The notes under the pieces were generated by a model. The model did no database searches. It was not told the DNA's origin and saw only the letters and a list, made by a program, of their open reading frames with translations. Shown here one piece after another: positions 1 to 7,262 of a DNA stretch of 33,707 bases; positions within the stretch are counted from its first letter, which is position 1; each line of letters starts with the position of its first letter. This DNA is from an uncultured Lachnospira sp. (GTDB lineage Bacteria; Bacillota; Clostridia; Lachnospirales; Lachnospiraceae). Position numbers and translations under genes: made by a program. The stretch is from NCBI GenBank assembly GCA_947628875.1, contig CANRBP010000004.1:1-33707 (forward strand), read 5' to 3'.

Positions 1-535
1 CCATAAGCTCGATGATAAATACGCGGCCATGCGATGCCGCCGTTGTATGGATACAGTCGATTGCATTGGTCGCAATATCTACGGCGGACTGGAAACCGAA
101 GCTGACTTCTGTGCCGCACAGGTCATTGTCGATAGTCTTTGGCAGAGTGACGACATTTACGCCGTTTTCCATCAAAAGGTTTGCAGTTTTGTGCGATCCG
201 TTTCCTCCCAGCACAACAAGGCAGTCAAGCTGCATCTTTTCGCATGTGTCAAGCATGCACTTTACCTTATCCCTGCCGTCCGGAAGCGGCTCGCAGATAT
301 ATTTAAACGGCATTCTCGATGTGCCGAGTATAGTGCCGCCCATGCTTAAAATTCCTGAAAAATCCCTGCTTTTCATAAGGCGGTACTTGCCGTTTATCAG
401 TCCTTTATAGCCGTCCTCAAATCCATAAATCTCAACCTTCTCGCACTTTTCAAAAAGGCATTTTGCAACGCCCCTCATTGCCGCATTTAATGCCTGGCAG
501 TCTCCGCCGCTTGTCAGCATTCCTACTCTTAACAT
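1..535 (-). CDS. pfkA: 6-phosphofructokinase, C-terminal part beyond window edge (partial)
   Basis: Reverse-strand reading gives MLRVGMLTSGGDCQALNAAMRGV...GGTILGTSR...LVVLGGNGSHKTANLL...LPKTIDND, the ATP-PFK signature; ATG at 535 preceded by a GGAGG-like SD; no stop before window edge. Confidence 0.93.
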   Translation of the reverse strand, partial: MLRVGMLTSGGDCQALNAAMRGVAKCLFEKCEKVEIYGFEDGYKGLINGKYRLMKSRDFSGILSMGGTILGTSRMPFKYICEPLPDGRDKVKCMLDTCEKMQLDCLVVLGGNGSHKTANLLMENGVNVVTLPKTIDNDLCGTEVSFGFQSAVDIATNAIDCIHTTAASHGRVFIIELM

Positions 536-736
536 TCCTATTACCTCCTGTACTGTTTAGTTACGTAAACTCTTTAATTTCCTGTTACTGCCATTATCTG
601 ATTTTTCCCCTATAATGTCAAATGTATTATTATTTTGCATCCGGGTATTTTTTTCTTACTTTTGGCAATACTGTCTACAGACCATACAGCTTTTAAAAAC
701 GCATGGCTTGATTTGTTTAATAGAATGGAGGAAAAA

Positions 737-1000
737 ATGGAAACTTGCAAAAACCCGGAAAAAAATATGCTGACTTATAACATTCTTTTGAGGACGCCGG
801 ACAACGCGATCAGATTTGTAAATACAATGAATTCCCTGGACGGTTATTTTGACCTCTGCATGGGGAGCCGCACTTTTGACGCCAAATCTGTCCTCGGCGT
901 TTTAAGCATGGATCTGCGCCGGCCGATGGTCCTGCGCGTCATAAAAAACGGGCACAGCCTCGAAGAGCTAAACGACCGGCTTGAGCCATACTGCATCTGA
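737..1000 (+). CDS. HPr-like protein (PTS HPr fold; catalytic His segment not recognisable)
   Basis: 87 aa from METCKNPEKN; 'FDAKSVLGVLSMDLRRPMVLRVI' matches the HPr Ser46 region (NAKSIMGVMSL...). Start chosen downstream of GGAGG at ~727; the listed ORF is longer upstream. Confidence 0.72.
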   Translation: METCKNPEKNMLTYNILLRTPDNAIRFVNTMNSLDGYFDLCMGSRTFDAKSVLGVLSMDLRRPMVLRVIKNGHSLEELNDRLEPYCI

Positions 1001-1013
1001 ACATAAGAGGCTT

Positions 1014-1083
1014 AAAAACCCCGCTGATGCTGCGCTGCATATCATTATCCAAGTCTGCGGCGCTGCATGGCAGCGGGGTTTTT
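1014..1083. terminator. bidirectional rho-independent terminator between convergent genes
   Basis: AAAAACCCCGCTG ... CAGCGGGGTTTTT perfect inverted repeat with inner GCTGCGCTGCAT/GCGGCGCTGCATGGC sequence; lies between converging CDSs. Confidence 0.8.
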
Positions 1084-1092
1084 AAATTGCAT

Positions 1093-1860
1093 TTAAAGTT
1101 CTCTCAGCATATTGCTTTTCCTGAAAACCGGCCTTATTGCCAGATACAGCGCAGATGCCGCAACAACCGCGACAGCTGCGTTAACAGCCGTTGTCACGGC
1201 GCCGATCTTTGCCAGCGCCGCTGCAAGATCCTGCGGCACGCCAAGCAGGTAAGTCTTATAAAAATAACCTGCTACCGGGTCGGCAACAATGTTGAACGCC
1301 ATGCCTGCAATGCTTGAGGCAAATGTTGCGGCAGTCACATATTTTGCATCATGATCCCTTGATATCTTAAATGCCCTGTGAGCCACCAGGCCTACGATAA
1401 GCCCGATGCAGAGCTTTAAGACAAAAGTTTTAGGCGCGCTTGTGACATAAGCCGTTGTCAGATCGCTTATCGTCATGCCGACTGCGCCTGCAAGGCCGCC
1501 CCATACGCCGCCAAGCAGCAGCGCCGCCAGCACGCAGAATACATTGCCGAAATGGAACATCGTCTTGCCTGTGCCGACCGGAATGTCTATTTTTATAAAA
1601 GTTGCCCCTACATAACACAATGCCGCGCACAATGCAGCCTGCGTAAGCACTTTTATATCCGGCAGAACCGCCTCCTTCTCTGTAAGCATGCCGTATAACC
1701 CGGCCGCAAAAATAACCCCGCCAATCACCGCCAGCAGCAGGGAATACGCATATGCTGCATTTCCTTTGGCAACATACTGATCGATGCATAAAATAATGCC
1801 GGCCACCAGCATAAGCAAACCAACTGCCGCCTTAAAAACCTCACCTTTCTTTTCTTTCAT
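1093..1860 (-). CDS. ECF transporter S component family membrane protein
   Basis: 255 aa, multiple TM segments; 'PVGTGKTMFHFGNVFCVLAALLLGGVWGGLAGAVGMTISDL' typical of ECF S-components. Confidence 0.8.
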   Translation of the reverse strand: MKEKKGEVFKAAVGLLMLVAGIILCIDQYVAKGNAAYAYSLLLAVIGGVIFAAGLYGMLTEKEAVLPDIKVLTQAALCAALCYVGATFIKIDIPVGTGKTMFHFGNVFCVLAALLLGGVWGGLAGAVGMTISDLTTAYVTSAPKTFVLKLCIGLIVGLVAHRAFKISRDHDAKYVTAATFASSIAGMAFNIVADPVAGYFYKTYLLGVPQDLAAALAKIGAVTTAVNAAVAVVAASALYLAIRPVFRKSNMLREL

Positions 1861-1978
1861 AACAGCTCTCCTTTCGCTTTTTTATGAATAATAATGATAT
1901 ATTGGTAAGATTAAAAGTGCCAATTTTGATTTAATTCTTATGGCCAGATTGGCCGGCCTTATATGGCCAGTTTGATGT

Positions 1979-2179
1979 TTACTGACGGATGCCAAACGCT
2001 TCCTCTATTTTTTCGCCTGCCAGTTTAATTCCGTCTCCTACGCCTTTCATAACATCTTTCGCCTTTTTATCAAGCTCTTTTTCCTTTGCATAGCTGGATG
2101 CCCTGTCGGCCGCAGTATTGGCCGCATCGACCGCTTTTTCAACGCCGTTTAGCACTTTTTCCTTATTGATAAGCGTCAT
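1979..2179 (-). CDS. small amphipathic alpha-helical protein, unknown function
   Basis: 66 aa, Lys/Ala/Asp/Glu-rich, with good SD (GGAGAGGGAGC) upstream of ATG. Confidence 0.6.
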   Translation of the reverse strand: MTLINKEKVLNGVEKAVDAANTAADRASSYAKEKELDKKAKDVMKGVGDGIKLAGEKIEEAFGIRQ

Positions 2180-2260
2180 GCTCCCTCTCCTTTCTGCCGC
2201 GCCGCAGCAAAAAAATTCATGCCAGTGCGCGGTTATGCGTTATACAAACAATAGTATGGT

Positions 2261-3058
2261 TTAATCCGGGCAGTTCCATTCATACGGCGGTAAATTTCCG
2301 GCGCGCCTGACGCTTTCTTGCGCCTGTGACAAACTGACAGCTGCATGGAGCCTGCCGCCAACCGACATGCAGACGATATGGCTGCCGCCATGACGCAGGC
2401 AGGCGCAGTCAGCCCTGTCGCCCAGTTTGAGCTCATGCTTGTACTGGATCCGCACCCGGTCAAAATCAACCTGTTCATATATATCCGGCGGAAGGGCTTC
2501 GCAAGCCGCATCAAGATAGCATATATTGTGCATATGCATGTTTAAGTCAATATCCCGGCGCTGTACCGTATAGCAGACCGTATCCGCCTTTGCCAGTTCT
2601 TCCGCGCTGAATTTGATCTCCTGCATTTCTTCTGCAAAAACCTTCCTGCCTTCCTCCGGATCATACAGCCTGGCTATATCTTCTGAAATACGCGCCGGTC
2701 GGTGCCGGACAGTATCGAAGAAAACCCACCTTGATGTGCCTATGGCAGCCGTGCTGCCATCTGCATAACTCAGCTCATAATCCCTCAATGCGCAGATCTT
2801 GTCAATGCCTCTTGACCATGTAGCCGCCCTTATCTGGCTGCCATAGGCCGGACGGCTTAACACCTGCATCTGCCAGTCCAGCAGCACCCAGACACGCTGT
2901 TTTTCCTCAATATCCATAACGCCATAACCCACGGAATCCGAATGCAGGCAGCCAACGTCTTCCATAATAGCCAGCAGCGCCCTGTTGGATGCAGCATTTC
3001 CCTTACCTATATCCTCAATGCCAATCCGGTAATCTTGTGTATACACCATATGCGGCAC
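2261..3058 (-). CDS. acyl-[acyl-carrier-protein] thioesterase (FatA/FatB-like)
   Basis: 265 aa; 'YTQDYRIGIEDIGKGNAASNRALLAIMEDVGCLHSDSVGYG' and 'RRDIDLNMHMHNICYLDAACEALP' match the double-hotdog acyl-ACP thioesterase family. Confidence 0.85.
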   Translation of the reverse strand: MPHMVYTQDYRIGIEDIGKGNAASNRALLAIMEDVGCLHSDSVGYGVMDIEEKQRVWVLLDWQMQVLSRPAYGSQIRAATWSRGIDKICALRDYELSYADGSTAAIGTSRWVFFDTVRHRPARISEDIARLYDPEEGRKVFAEEMQEIKFSAEELAKADTVCYTVQRRDIDLNMHMHNICYLDAACEALPPDIYEQVDFDRVRIQYKHELKLGDRADCACLRHGGSHIVCMSVGGRLHAAVSLSQAQESVRRAGNLPPYEWNCPD

Positions 3059-3150
3059 CTCCTGGCATGTATTGTATCACGCCAGGTTTTCATTTGTCAA
3101 AATACAGGTGCCGCCCAATCAAGCGATGCCGCATTATCCGGCAAAGAGCG

Positions 3151-3285
3151 TTACCGGCAGCGGCTGCAATGGCCGCAGTCGCCTCCGCACTGGCCGCCTC
3201 CGCCATTCTTGCGCTTTTTATGCATATCTCTGATTATCAGTGCGACAACCGCAGCTAATATGATTCCAACTAAACATGTTCCCAT
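3151..3285 (-). CDS. FeoB-associated Cys-rich small membrane protein
   Basis: MGTCLVGIILAAVVALIIRDMHKKRKNGGGGQCGGDCGHCSRCR: one TM then Cys-rich tail, immediately downstream of feoB. Confidence 0.85.
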   Translation of the reverse strand: MGTCLVGIILAAVVALIIRDMHKKRKNGGGGQCGGDCGHCSRCR

Positions 3286-3299
3286 CACAGCCTCCTGCC

Positions 3300-5570
3300 T
3301 CAGGCCATTTTTTTCAGCCGGACATTCAATGTCCTGCTTTCTTTGTACGGCCTGAACAAAAGATATATAAATCCAGCAACGACTATAAAAGATATTATTG
3401 TTCCAATACCGAAATGTCCTGTTACAGCAAGCGTTCCTATCTGATAAATGCAAAATGCAGCCAGATACGCCAGTCCTGTCTGATATCCTATGGCAAACAG
3501 AAACCACTTGGTATTGTTCATTTCCCTTTTAATAGCTCCCATGGCTGCAAAGCATGGAGCACACAGGAGATTGAATATCAGGAATGCATACGCGGCAACG
3601 GCTGTAATGCTTGTTGAAAGCACGCCCCAGATTTCCATGCCGTCCTCTGCCACCTCTGCATATCCATAAAGTATGCCAAATGTTGCAACAACATTTTCTT
3701 TCGCTATCAGGCCGGTTATGGCTGCAACCGCCATCTTCCAGTTTCCGAACCCAAGCGGCGCAAAAACCGGCGCAATTACATTGCCTATGGCAGCCAGGAT
3801 GCTTGAGTCAAGCTGTTCCGCCTCAAGCATGCCAAATGAGCCGTCTGTCCAGCCAAATCCCTGCAAAAACCAGAGTACAATCGTAGAGAGCAAAATTATA
3901 GTGCCTGCCTTTTTTATAAATGACCAGCCGCGCTCCCACATGCTTCTCAGCACATTTCCCGCTGTCGGCATATGGTACGCAGGAAGCTCCATGACAAACG
4001 GCGCCGGATCTCCTGCAAACATTTTTGTTTTCTTTAAGATAATGCCGGAGCAGACGATCGCAGCCACGCCTGCAAAATACGCGCTCCATGCAATCATGCC
4101 CGAATTATTGAAAAATGCGCCTGCGATCAGTGCGATAATCGGAAGTTTTGCGCCGCATGGCACAAATGTCGTTGTCATAACTGTCATCTTGCGGTCCCTG
4201 TCGTTTTCAATCGTGCGCGAGGCCATGATTCCAGGGACTCCGCAGCCGCTGCCGATCAGCATCGGGATAAATGATTTGCCGGAAAGCCCGAACTTGCGGA
4301 ATATCCTGTCCATAATAAATGCAACTCTGGCCATATAGCCGCATGCTTCCAAAAAAGCCAGGAAAATGAATAATACGAGCATTTGAGGCACAAACCCGAG
4401 TACTGCGCCGACTCCGGCAACAATGCCATCAAGAATAAGCCCGGACAGCCAGTCTGCACAGCCAACTGCATCAAGGCCATCCTGCACGATCACCGGAATG
4501 CCCGGGATCCATATCCCGTAATCTGCCGGGTCAGGCTCCTCAAGCTGCGCAGCATCGGATCCGGCTGCCTCCCCGAAGGCCTCGGCTGCCTCTTCATAAG
4601 CAGCAGAGCCGATTCCAAATAAATGCCACCCATCGCCGAATACGCCGTCATTTGCCCAGTCTGTCGCCCACGTGCCGACCGTTGTTACAGAAATGAAATA
4701 GACCAAAGCCATTACAGCCGCAAAAATCGGAAGTGCCGCAAACCTGTTTGTCACAACACGGTCAATCTTATCTGACAGGCTGAGCGCGCTTTTTTTATTT
4801 TTTGTACAGCACACGCCTATTATTGATGAAATATAATTATAGCGTTCATTGGTAATTATGCTCTCAGTATCATCATCATATATTTTTTCAAGCGCATCGG
4901 CCTCCGCGGACACATCGGGAACAGCATTAAGCTGGCTGCCGATCTTGTCATCTCTCTCTAACAGTTTAATCGCAAAAAAGCGCTTTTGCCCGTCCGGAAC
5001 CTGCACCAGCTTTTCCTCCACTGCGCTGACGGCTTTCTCAACATTATCCGAAAAAGCATGAACCGGCTGCGCCGCATTTTTCTTTCTGGCGATCGCTGCC
5101 GCCTTCTCTGCGGCTTCCTGCACTCCATTACCCTTTAGCGCGGAAATTTTTATCACCTCACAGCCCAGCTTTTTGCTGAGTTTATCGATATGTATGACAT
5201 CTCCGTTTTTTTCAACCAGATCCATCATATTGACAGCCATAACAACCGGTATCCCAAGTTCCATAAGCTGGGTGGAGAGGTACAGATTCCGCTCCAGGTT
5301 TGTTCCATCAACAATATTCAAAATCGCATCAGGACGCTCTGCGATCAGGTAATTCCTTGCCACAACTTCCTCAAGCGTATATGGCGACAGGGAATATATC
5401 CCTGGCAGATCTATAATTGTGACGTCCTTGCTGCCTTTCAGTTTTCCCTCTTTTTTCTCCACTGTCACGCCCGGCCAGTTTCCTACAAATTGGTTAGATC
5501 CTGTCAGCGCATTGAACAATGTTGTTTTTCCGCAGTTTGGGTTTCCTGCTAATGCAATTTTTATAGACAT
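3300..5570 (-). CDS. feoB: ferrous iron transport protein B
   Basis: MSIKIALAGNPNCGKTTLFNALTGSNQFVGNWPGVTVEKKEG G-domain, 'DLPGIYSLSPYTLEE', 'IGSGCGVPGIMASRTIENDRDRKMTVMTTTFVPCGAKLP' Gate motif; start at MSIKIAL with GGGAGG SD. Confidence 0.97.
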   Translation of the reverse strand: MSIKIALAGNPNCGKTTLFNALTGSNQFVGNWPGVTVEKKEGKLKGSKDVTIIDLPGIYSLSPYTLEEVVARNYLIAERPDAILNIVDGTNLERNLYLSTQLMELGIPVVMAVNMMDLVEKNGDVIHIDKLSKKLGCEVIKISALKGNGVQEAAEKAAAIARKKNAAQPVHAFSDNVEKAVSAVEEKLVQVPDGQKRFFAIKLLERDDKIGSQLNAVPDVSAEADALEKIYDDDTESIITNERYNYISSIIGVCCTKNKKSALSLSDKIDRVVTNRFAALPIFAAVMALVYFISVTTVGTWATDWANDGVFGDGWHLFGIGSAAYEEAAEAFGEAAGSDAAQLEEPDPADYGIWIPGIPVIVQDGLDAVGCADWLSGLILDGIVAGVGAVLGFVPQMLVLFIFLAFLEACGYMARVAFIMDRIFRKFGLSGKSFIPMLIGSGCGVPGIMASRTIENDRDRKMTVMTTTFVPCGAKLPIIALIAGAFFNNSGMIAWSAYFAGVAAIVCSGIILKKTKMFAGDPAPFVMELPAYHMPTAGNVLRSMWERGWSFIKKAGTIILLSTIVLWFLQGFGWTDGSFGMLEAEQLDSSILAAIGNVIAPVFAPLGFGNWKMAVAAITGLIAKENVVATFGILYGYAEVAEDGMEIWGVLSTSITAVAAYAFLIFNLLCAPCFAAMGAIKREMNNTKWFLFAIGYQTGLAYLAAFCIYQIGTLAVTGHFGIGTIISFIVVAGFIYLLFRPYKESRTLNVRLKKMA

Positions 5571-5645
5571 CTTTACCTCCCGTTCATACAATATTTACTG
5601 CCGTCTCAATCTATACAGCTGATTTTTCTCTGATAAAACCGGCTT

Positions 5646-5721
5646 ATTAGCTAAAGCTAATTATTTTTTGTCTCAGCTAATATATATTAGTTGGTATCAT
5701 CTTATGTTAGTAATTACTAAC
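5646..5721. promoter_or_regulatory. cluster of three TTAG/CTAA palindromes between feoA and feoB
   Basis: ATTAGCTAAAGCTAAT (5646-5661), CTAATATATATTAG (5677-5690), GTTAGTAATTACTAAC (5706-5721). Confidence 0.6.
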
Positions 5722-5738
5722 CTATCCGTAAAAAAATA

Positions 5739-5960
5739 TCACTGTTCAACTTCTATCATTTCGGCATCTGCTTTCCTCAAGGACAGCTCATACCCTCTTA
5801 CGGTTACTTCGACAGGATCGCCGAGCGGCGCCACTTTTCTCACAAATACTTCAACGCCCTTGGTTATCCCCATATCCATGATACGCCTCCTTACAGGGCC
5901 TTCACCGGCCAGTTTCTTGACCTTCGCGCTCTGTCCGCAGGCAACGTCCCTAAGTGTCAT
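5739..5960 (-). CDS. feoA: FeoA family protein
   Basis: MTLRDVACGQSAKVKKLAGEGPVRRRIMDMGITKGVEVFVRKVAPLGDPVEVTVRGYELSLRKADAEMIEVEQ. Confidence 0.93.
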   Translation of the reverse strand: MTLRDVACGQSAKVKKLAGEGPVRRRIMDMGITKGVEVFVRKVAPLGDPVEVTVRGYELSLRKADAEMIEVEQ

Positions 5961-6056
5961 TTTCTCTCCTCCCTTCGTGATATTCCCTGTATCTGCATGT
6001 AAAATCATACGGCATAAAATATGCCGGCCCAGGGAATAAAAATCCGCAAAACTTCT

Positions 6057-6269
6057 TTAAACCAGGATTTTGTCAGCCATATCCCTGCCTATGGCAACCC
6101 TTGAGTCCTTGATATTGACAATCAGGCTGCCGCCGGAATCAGAGATGACCCTTACCGACCCGCCGACAACAAAACCCAGCTTTTCAAGAAACCTGCGCGT
6201 TTCCTCTTTTCCGCCAATTTTTTTAATCGTATTATCAATTCCGGTTCCCGCCATTGTCAAAGGCATCAT
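6057..6269 (-). CDS. FeoA family protein (second copy)
   Basis: MMPLTMAGTGIDNTIKKIGGKEETRRFLEKLGFVVGGSVRVISDSGGSLIVNIKDSRVAIGRDMADKILV, SH3-like FeoA domain. Confidence 0.9.
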   Translation of the reverse strand: MMPLTMAGTGIDNTIKKIGGKEETRRFLEKLGFVVGGSVRVISDSGGSLIVNIKDSRVAIGRDMADKILV

Positions 6270-6302
6270 CTTTTCCTCCTTCCCCCTGTGTCATCTATGG
6301 TT

Positions 6303-6331
6303 AGTATATACAAACTTTTATTAGTTGTCAA
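6303..6331 (-). promoter_or_regulatory. promoter of feo operon with overlapping near-palindromic operator
   Basis: On minus strand TTGACA-17 bp-TATACT; GTTAGTATATACAAAC (6300-6315) overlaps the -10. Confidence 0.75.
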
Positions 6332-6358
6332 TAACATATTTTATTTTGAAGTTTCCGA

Positions 6359-6520
6359 ATTTTGTATTTTATCTGTGTCAAAAGGGCATGCTGCTGCGGC
6401 AGCATTGCCATTGTGCACAGAAATTACATTCGGAAAACTTGTTTTCCAGATGTAATTTTGTGCACAATCACCACATCACGTTCTGTGATTCGTGCTTTTG
6501 ACACAGATAAAATACAAAAT
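6359..6520. repeat. large palindromic element, copy 1 (multi-hairpin, ~162 bp)
   Basis: 26-bp perfect terminal inverted repeat ATTTTGTATTTTATCTGTGTCAAAAG / CTTTTGACACAGATAAAATACAAAAT enclosing three internal hairpins; homologous to 22218-22403. Confidence 0.9.
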
Positions 6521-6744
6521 ACGCACACAAACCAGGCGGCTTTATAATTTGATAATTTTTTACGGATATGTTAAACTATATAGGATAATGTTTGATAAAG
6601 AAGGGTGCATATTATTTAACATGCCATAATGCCGCCGGGCATTTAGCGCCATGAATGCCGCCCTTTGATATCCCTGTTTAATTTTACACTGGCGCTGCAT
6701 GTGCAGACGTGCATTTTTTATACAGCGCAGCTATGAGGAATATT

Positions 6745-7116
6745 ATGAATATTAACGAATCAGCTGAAAATTATCTCGAGACAATCCTTATTTTAAGTCG
6801 CCAGCTCCCTGTTGTCCGGTCGGTTGATATATGCAACGAGCTTGGATTTAAAAAGTCAAGCGTCAGCGTTGCTATGAAAAATTTGAGAGAAAAAGGCTAT
6901 ATACTTGTATCAGGCTCAGGTTTTATCACATTGACGCAGTCAGGACGAGCAATAGCGGATATGATTTATGAGCGGCACCTGTTTTTGTCAGAGTGGCTGG
7001 CCGCGCTCGGCGTGCCGAATGAAACCGCCACAAAAGATGCCTGCAAGATCGAGCATGTCATCAGCAAAGAAAGTTTTAATGCTATTAAGGAATATGTCGC
7101 CAGGCATAAAGACTGA
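6745..7116 (+). CDS. DtxR/MntR-family metal-dependent transcriptional regulator
   Basis: MNINESAENYLETILILSRQLPVVRSVDICNELGFKKSSVSVAMKNLREKGYILVSGSGFITLTQSGRAIADMIYERHLFLSEWLAALGV: classic DtxR N-terminal wHTH plus metal-binding/dimerisation region. Confidence 0.88.
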   Translation: MNINESAENYLETILILSRQLPVVRSVDICNELGFKKSSVSVAMKNLREKGYILVSGSGFITLTQSGRAIADMIYERHLFLSEWLAALGVPNETATKDACKIEHVISKESFNAIKEYVARHKD

Positions 7117-7143
7117 AAAAATACGGCGCAGCAAAAAACAAGG

Positions 7144-7229
7144 CTGCCGCATTAAGATTATAAATACAGAATGATTATTCTGCTGTGCTGATTTATGCAG
7201 CAGCCTGTATATATTCTTTAATGCGGCAG
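7144..7229. terminator. inverted repeat between convergent genes (probable terminator region)
   Basis: CTGCCGCATTAA (7144-7155) / TTAATGCGGCAG (7218-7229), located between converging CDS ends. Confidence 0.5.
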
Positions 7230-7262
7230 TCTCTATTTTTATGCCTGTCCTTTATTCTTGTT

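Noticed and set aside
1927-1972. Repeated TGGCCA motifs between the S-component gene and the small helical protein gene
   Set aside because: Probably a terminator-like fold; too short to assign.
3673-4338. 221-aa plus-strand ORF
   Set aside because: Antisense to the well-supported feoB coding sequence.
6362-6547. 61-aa ORF (MYFICVKRACCCGSIAIVHRNYIRK...) in the ORF track
   Set aside because: Falls inside the palindromic element; the similarity to ORF 22218-22559 is explained by repeat homology, not by protein selection.
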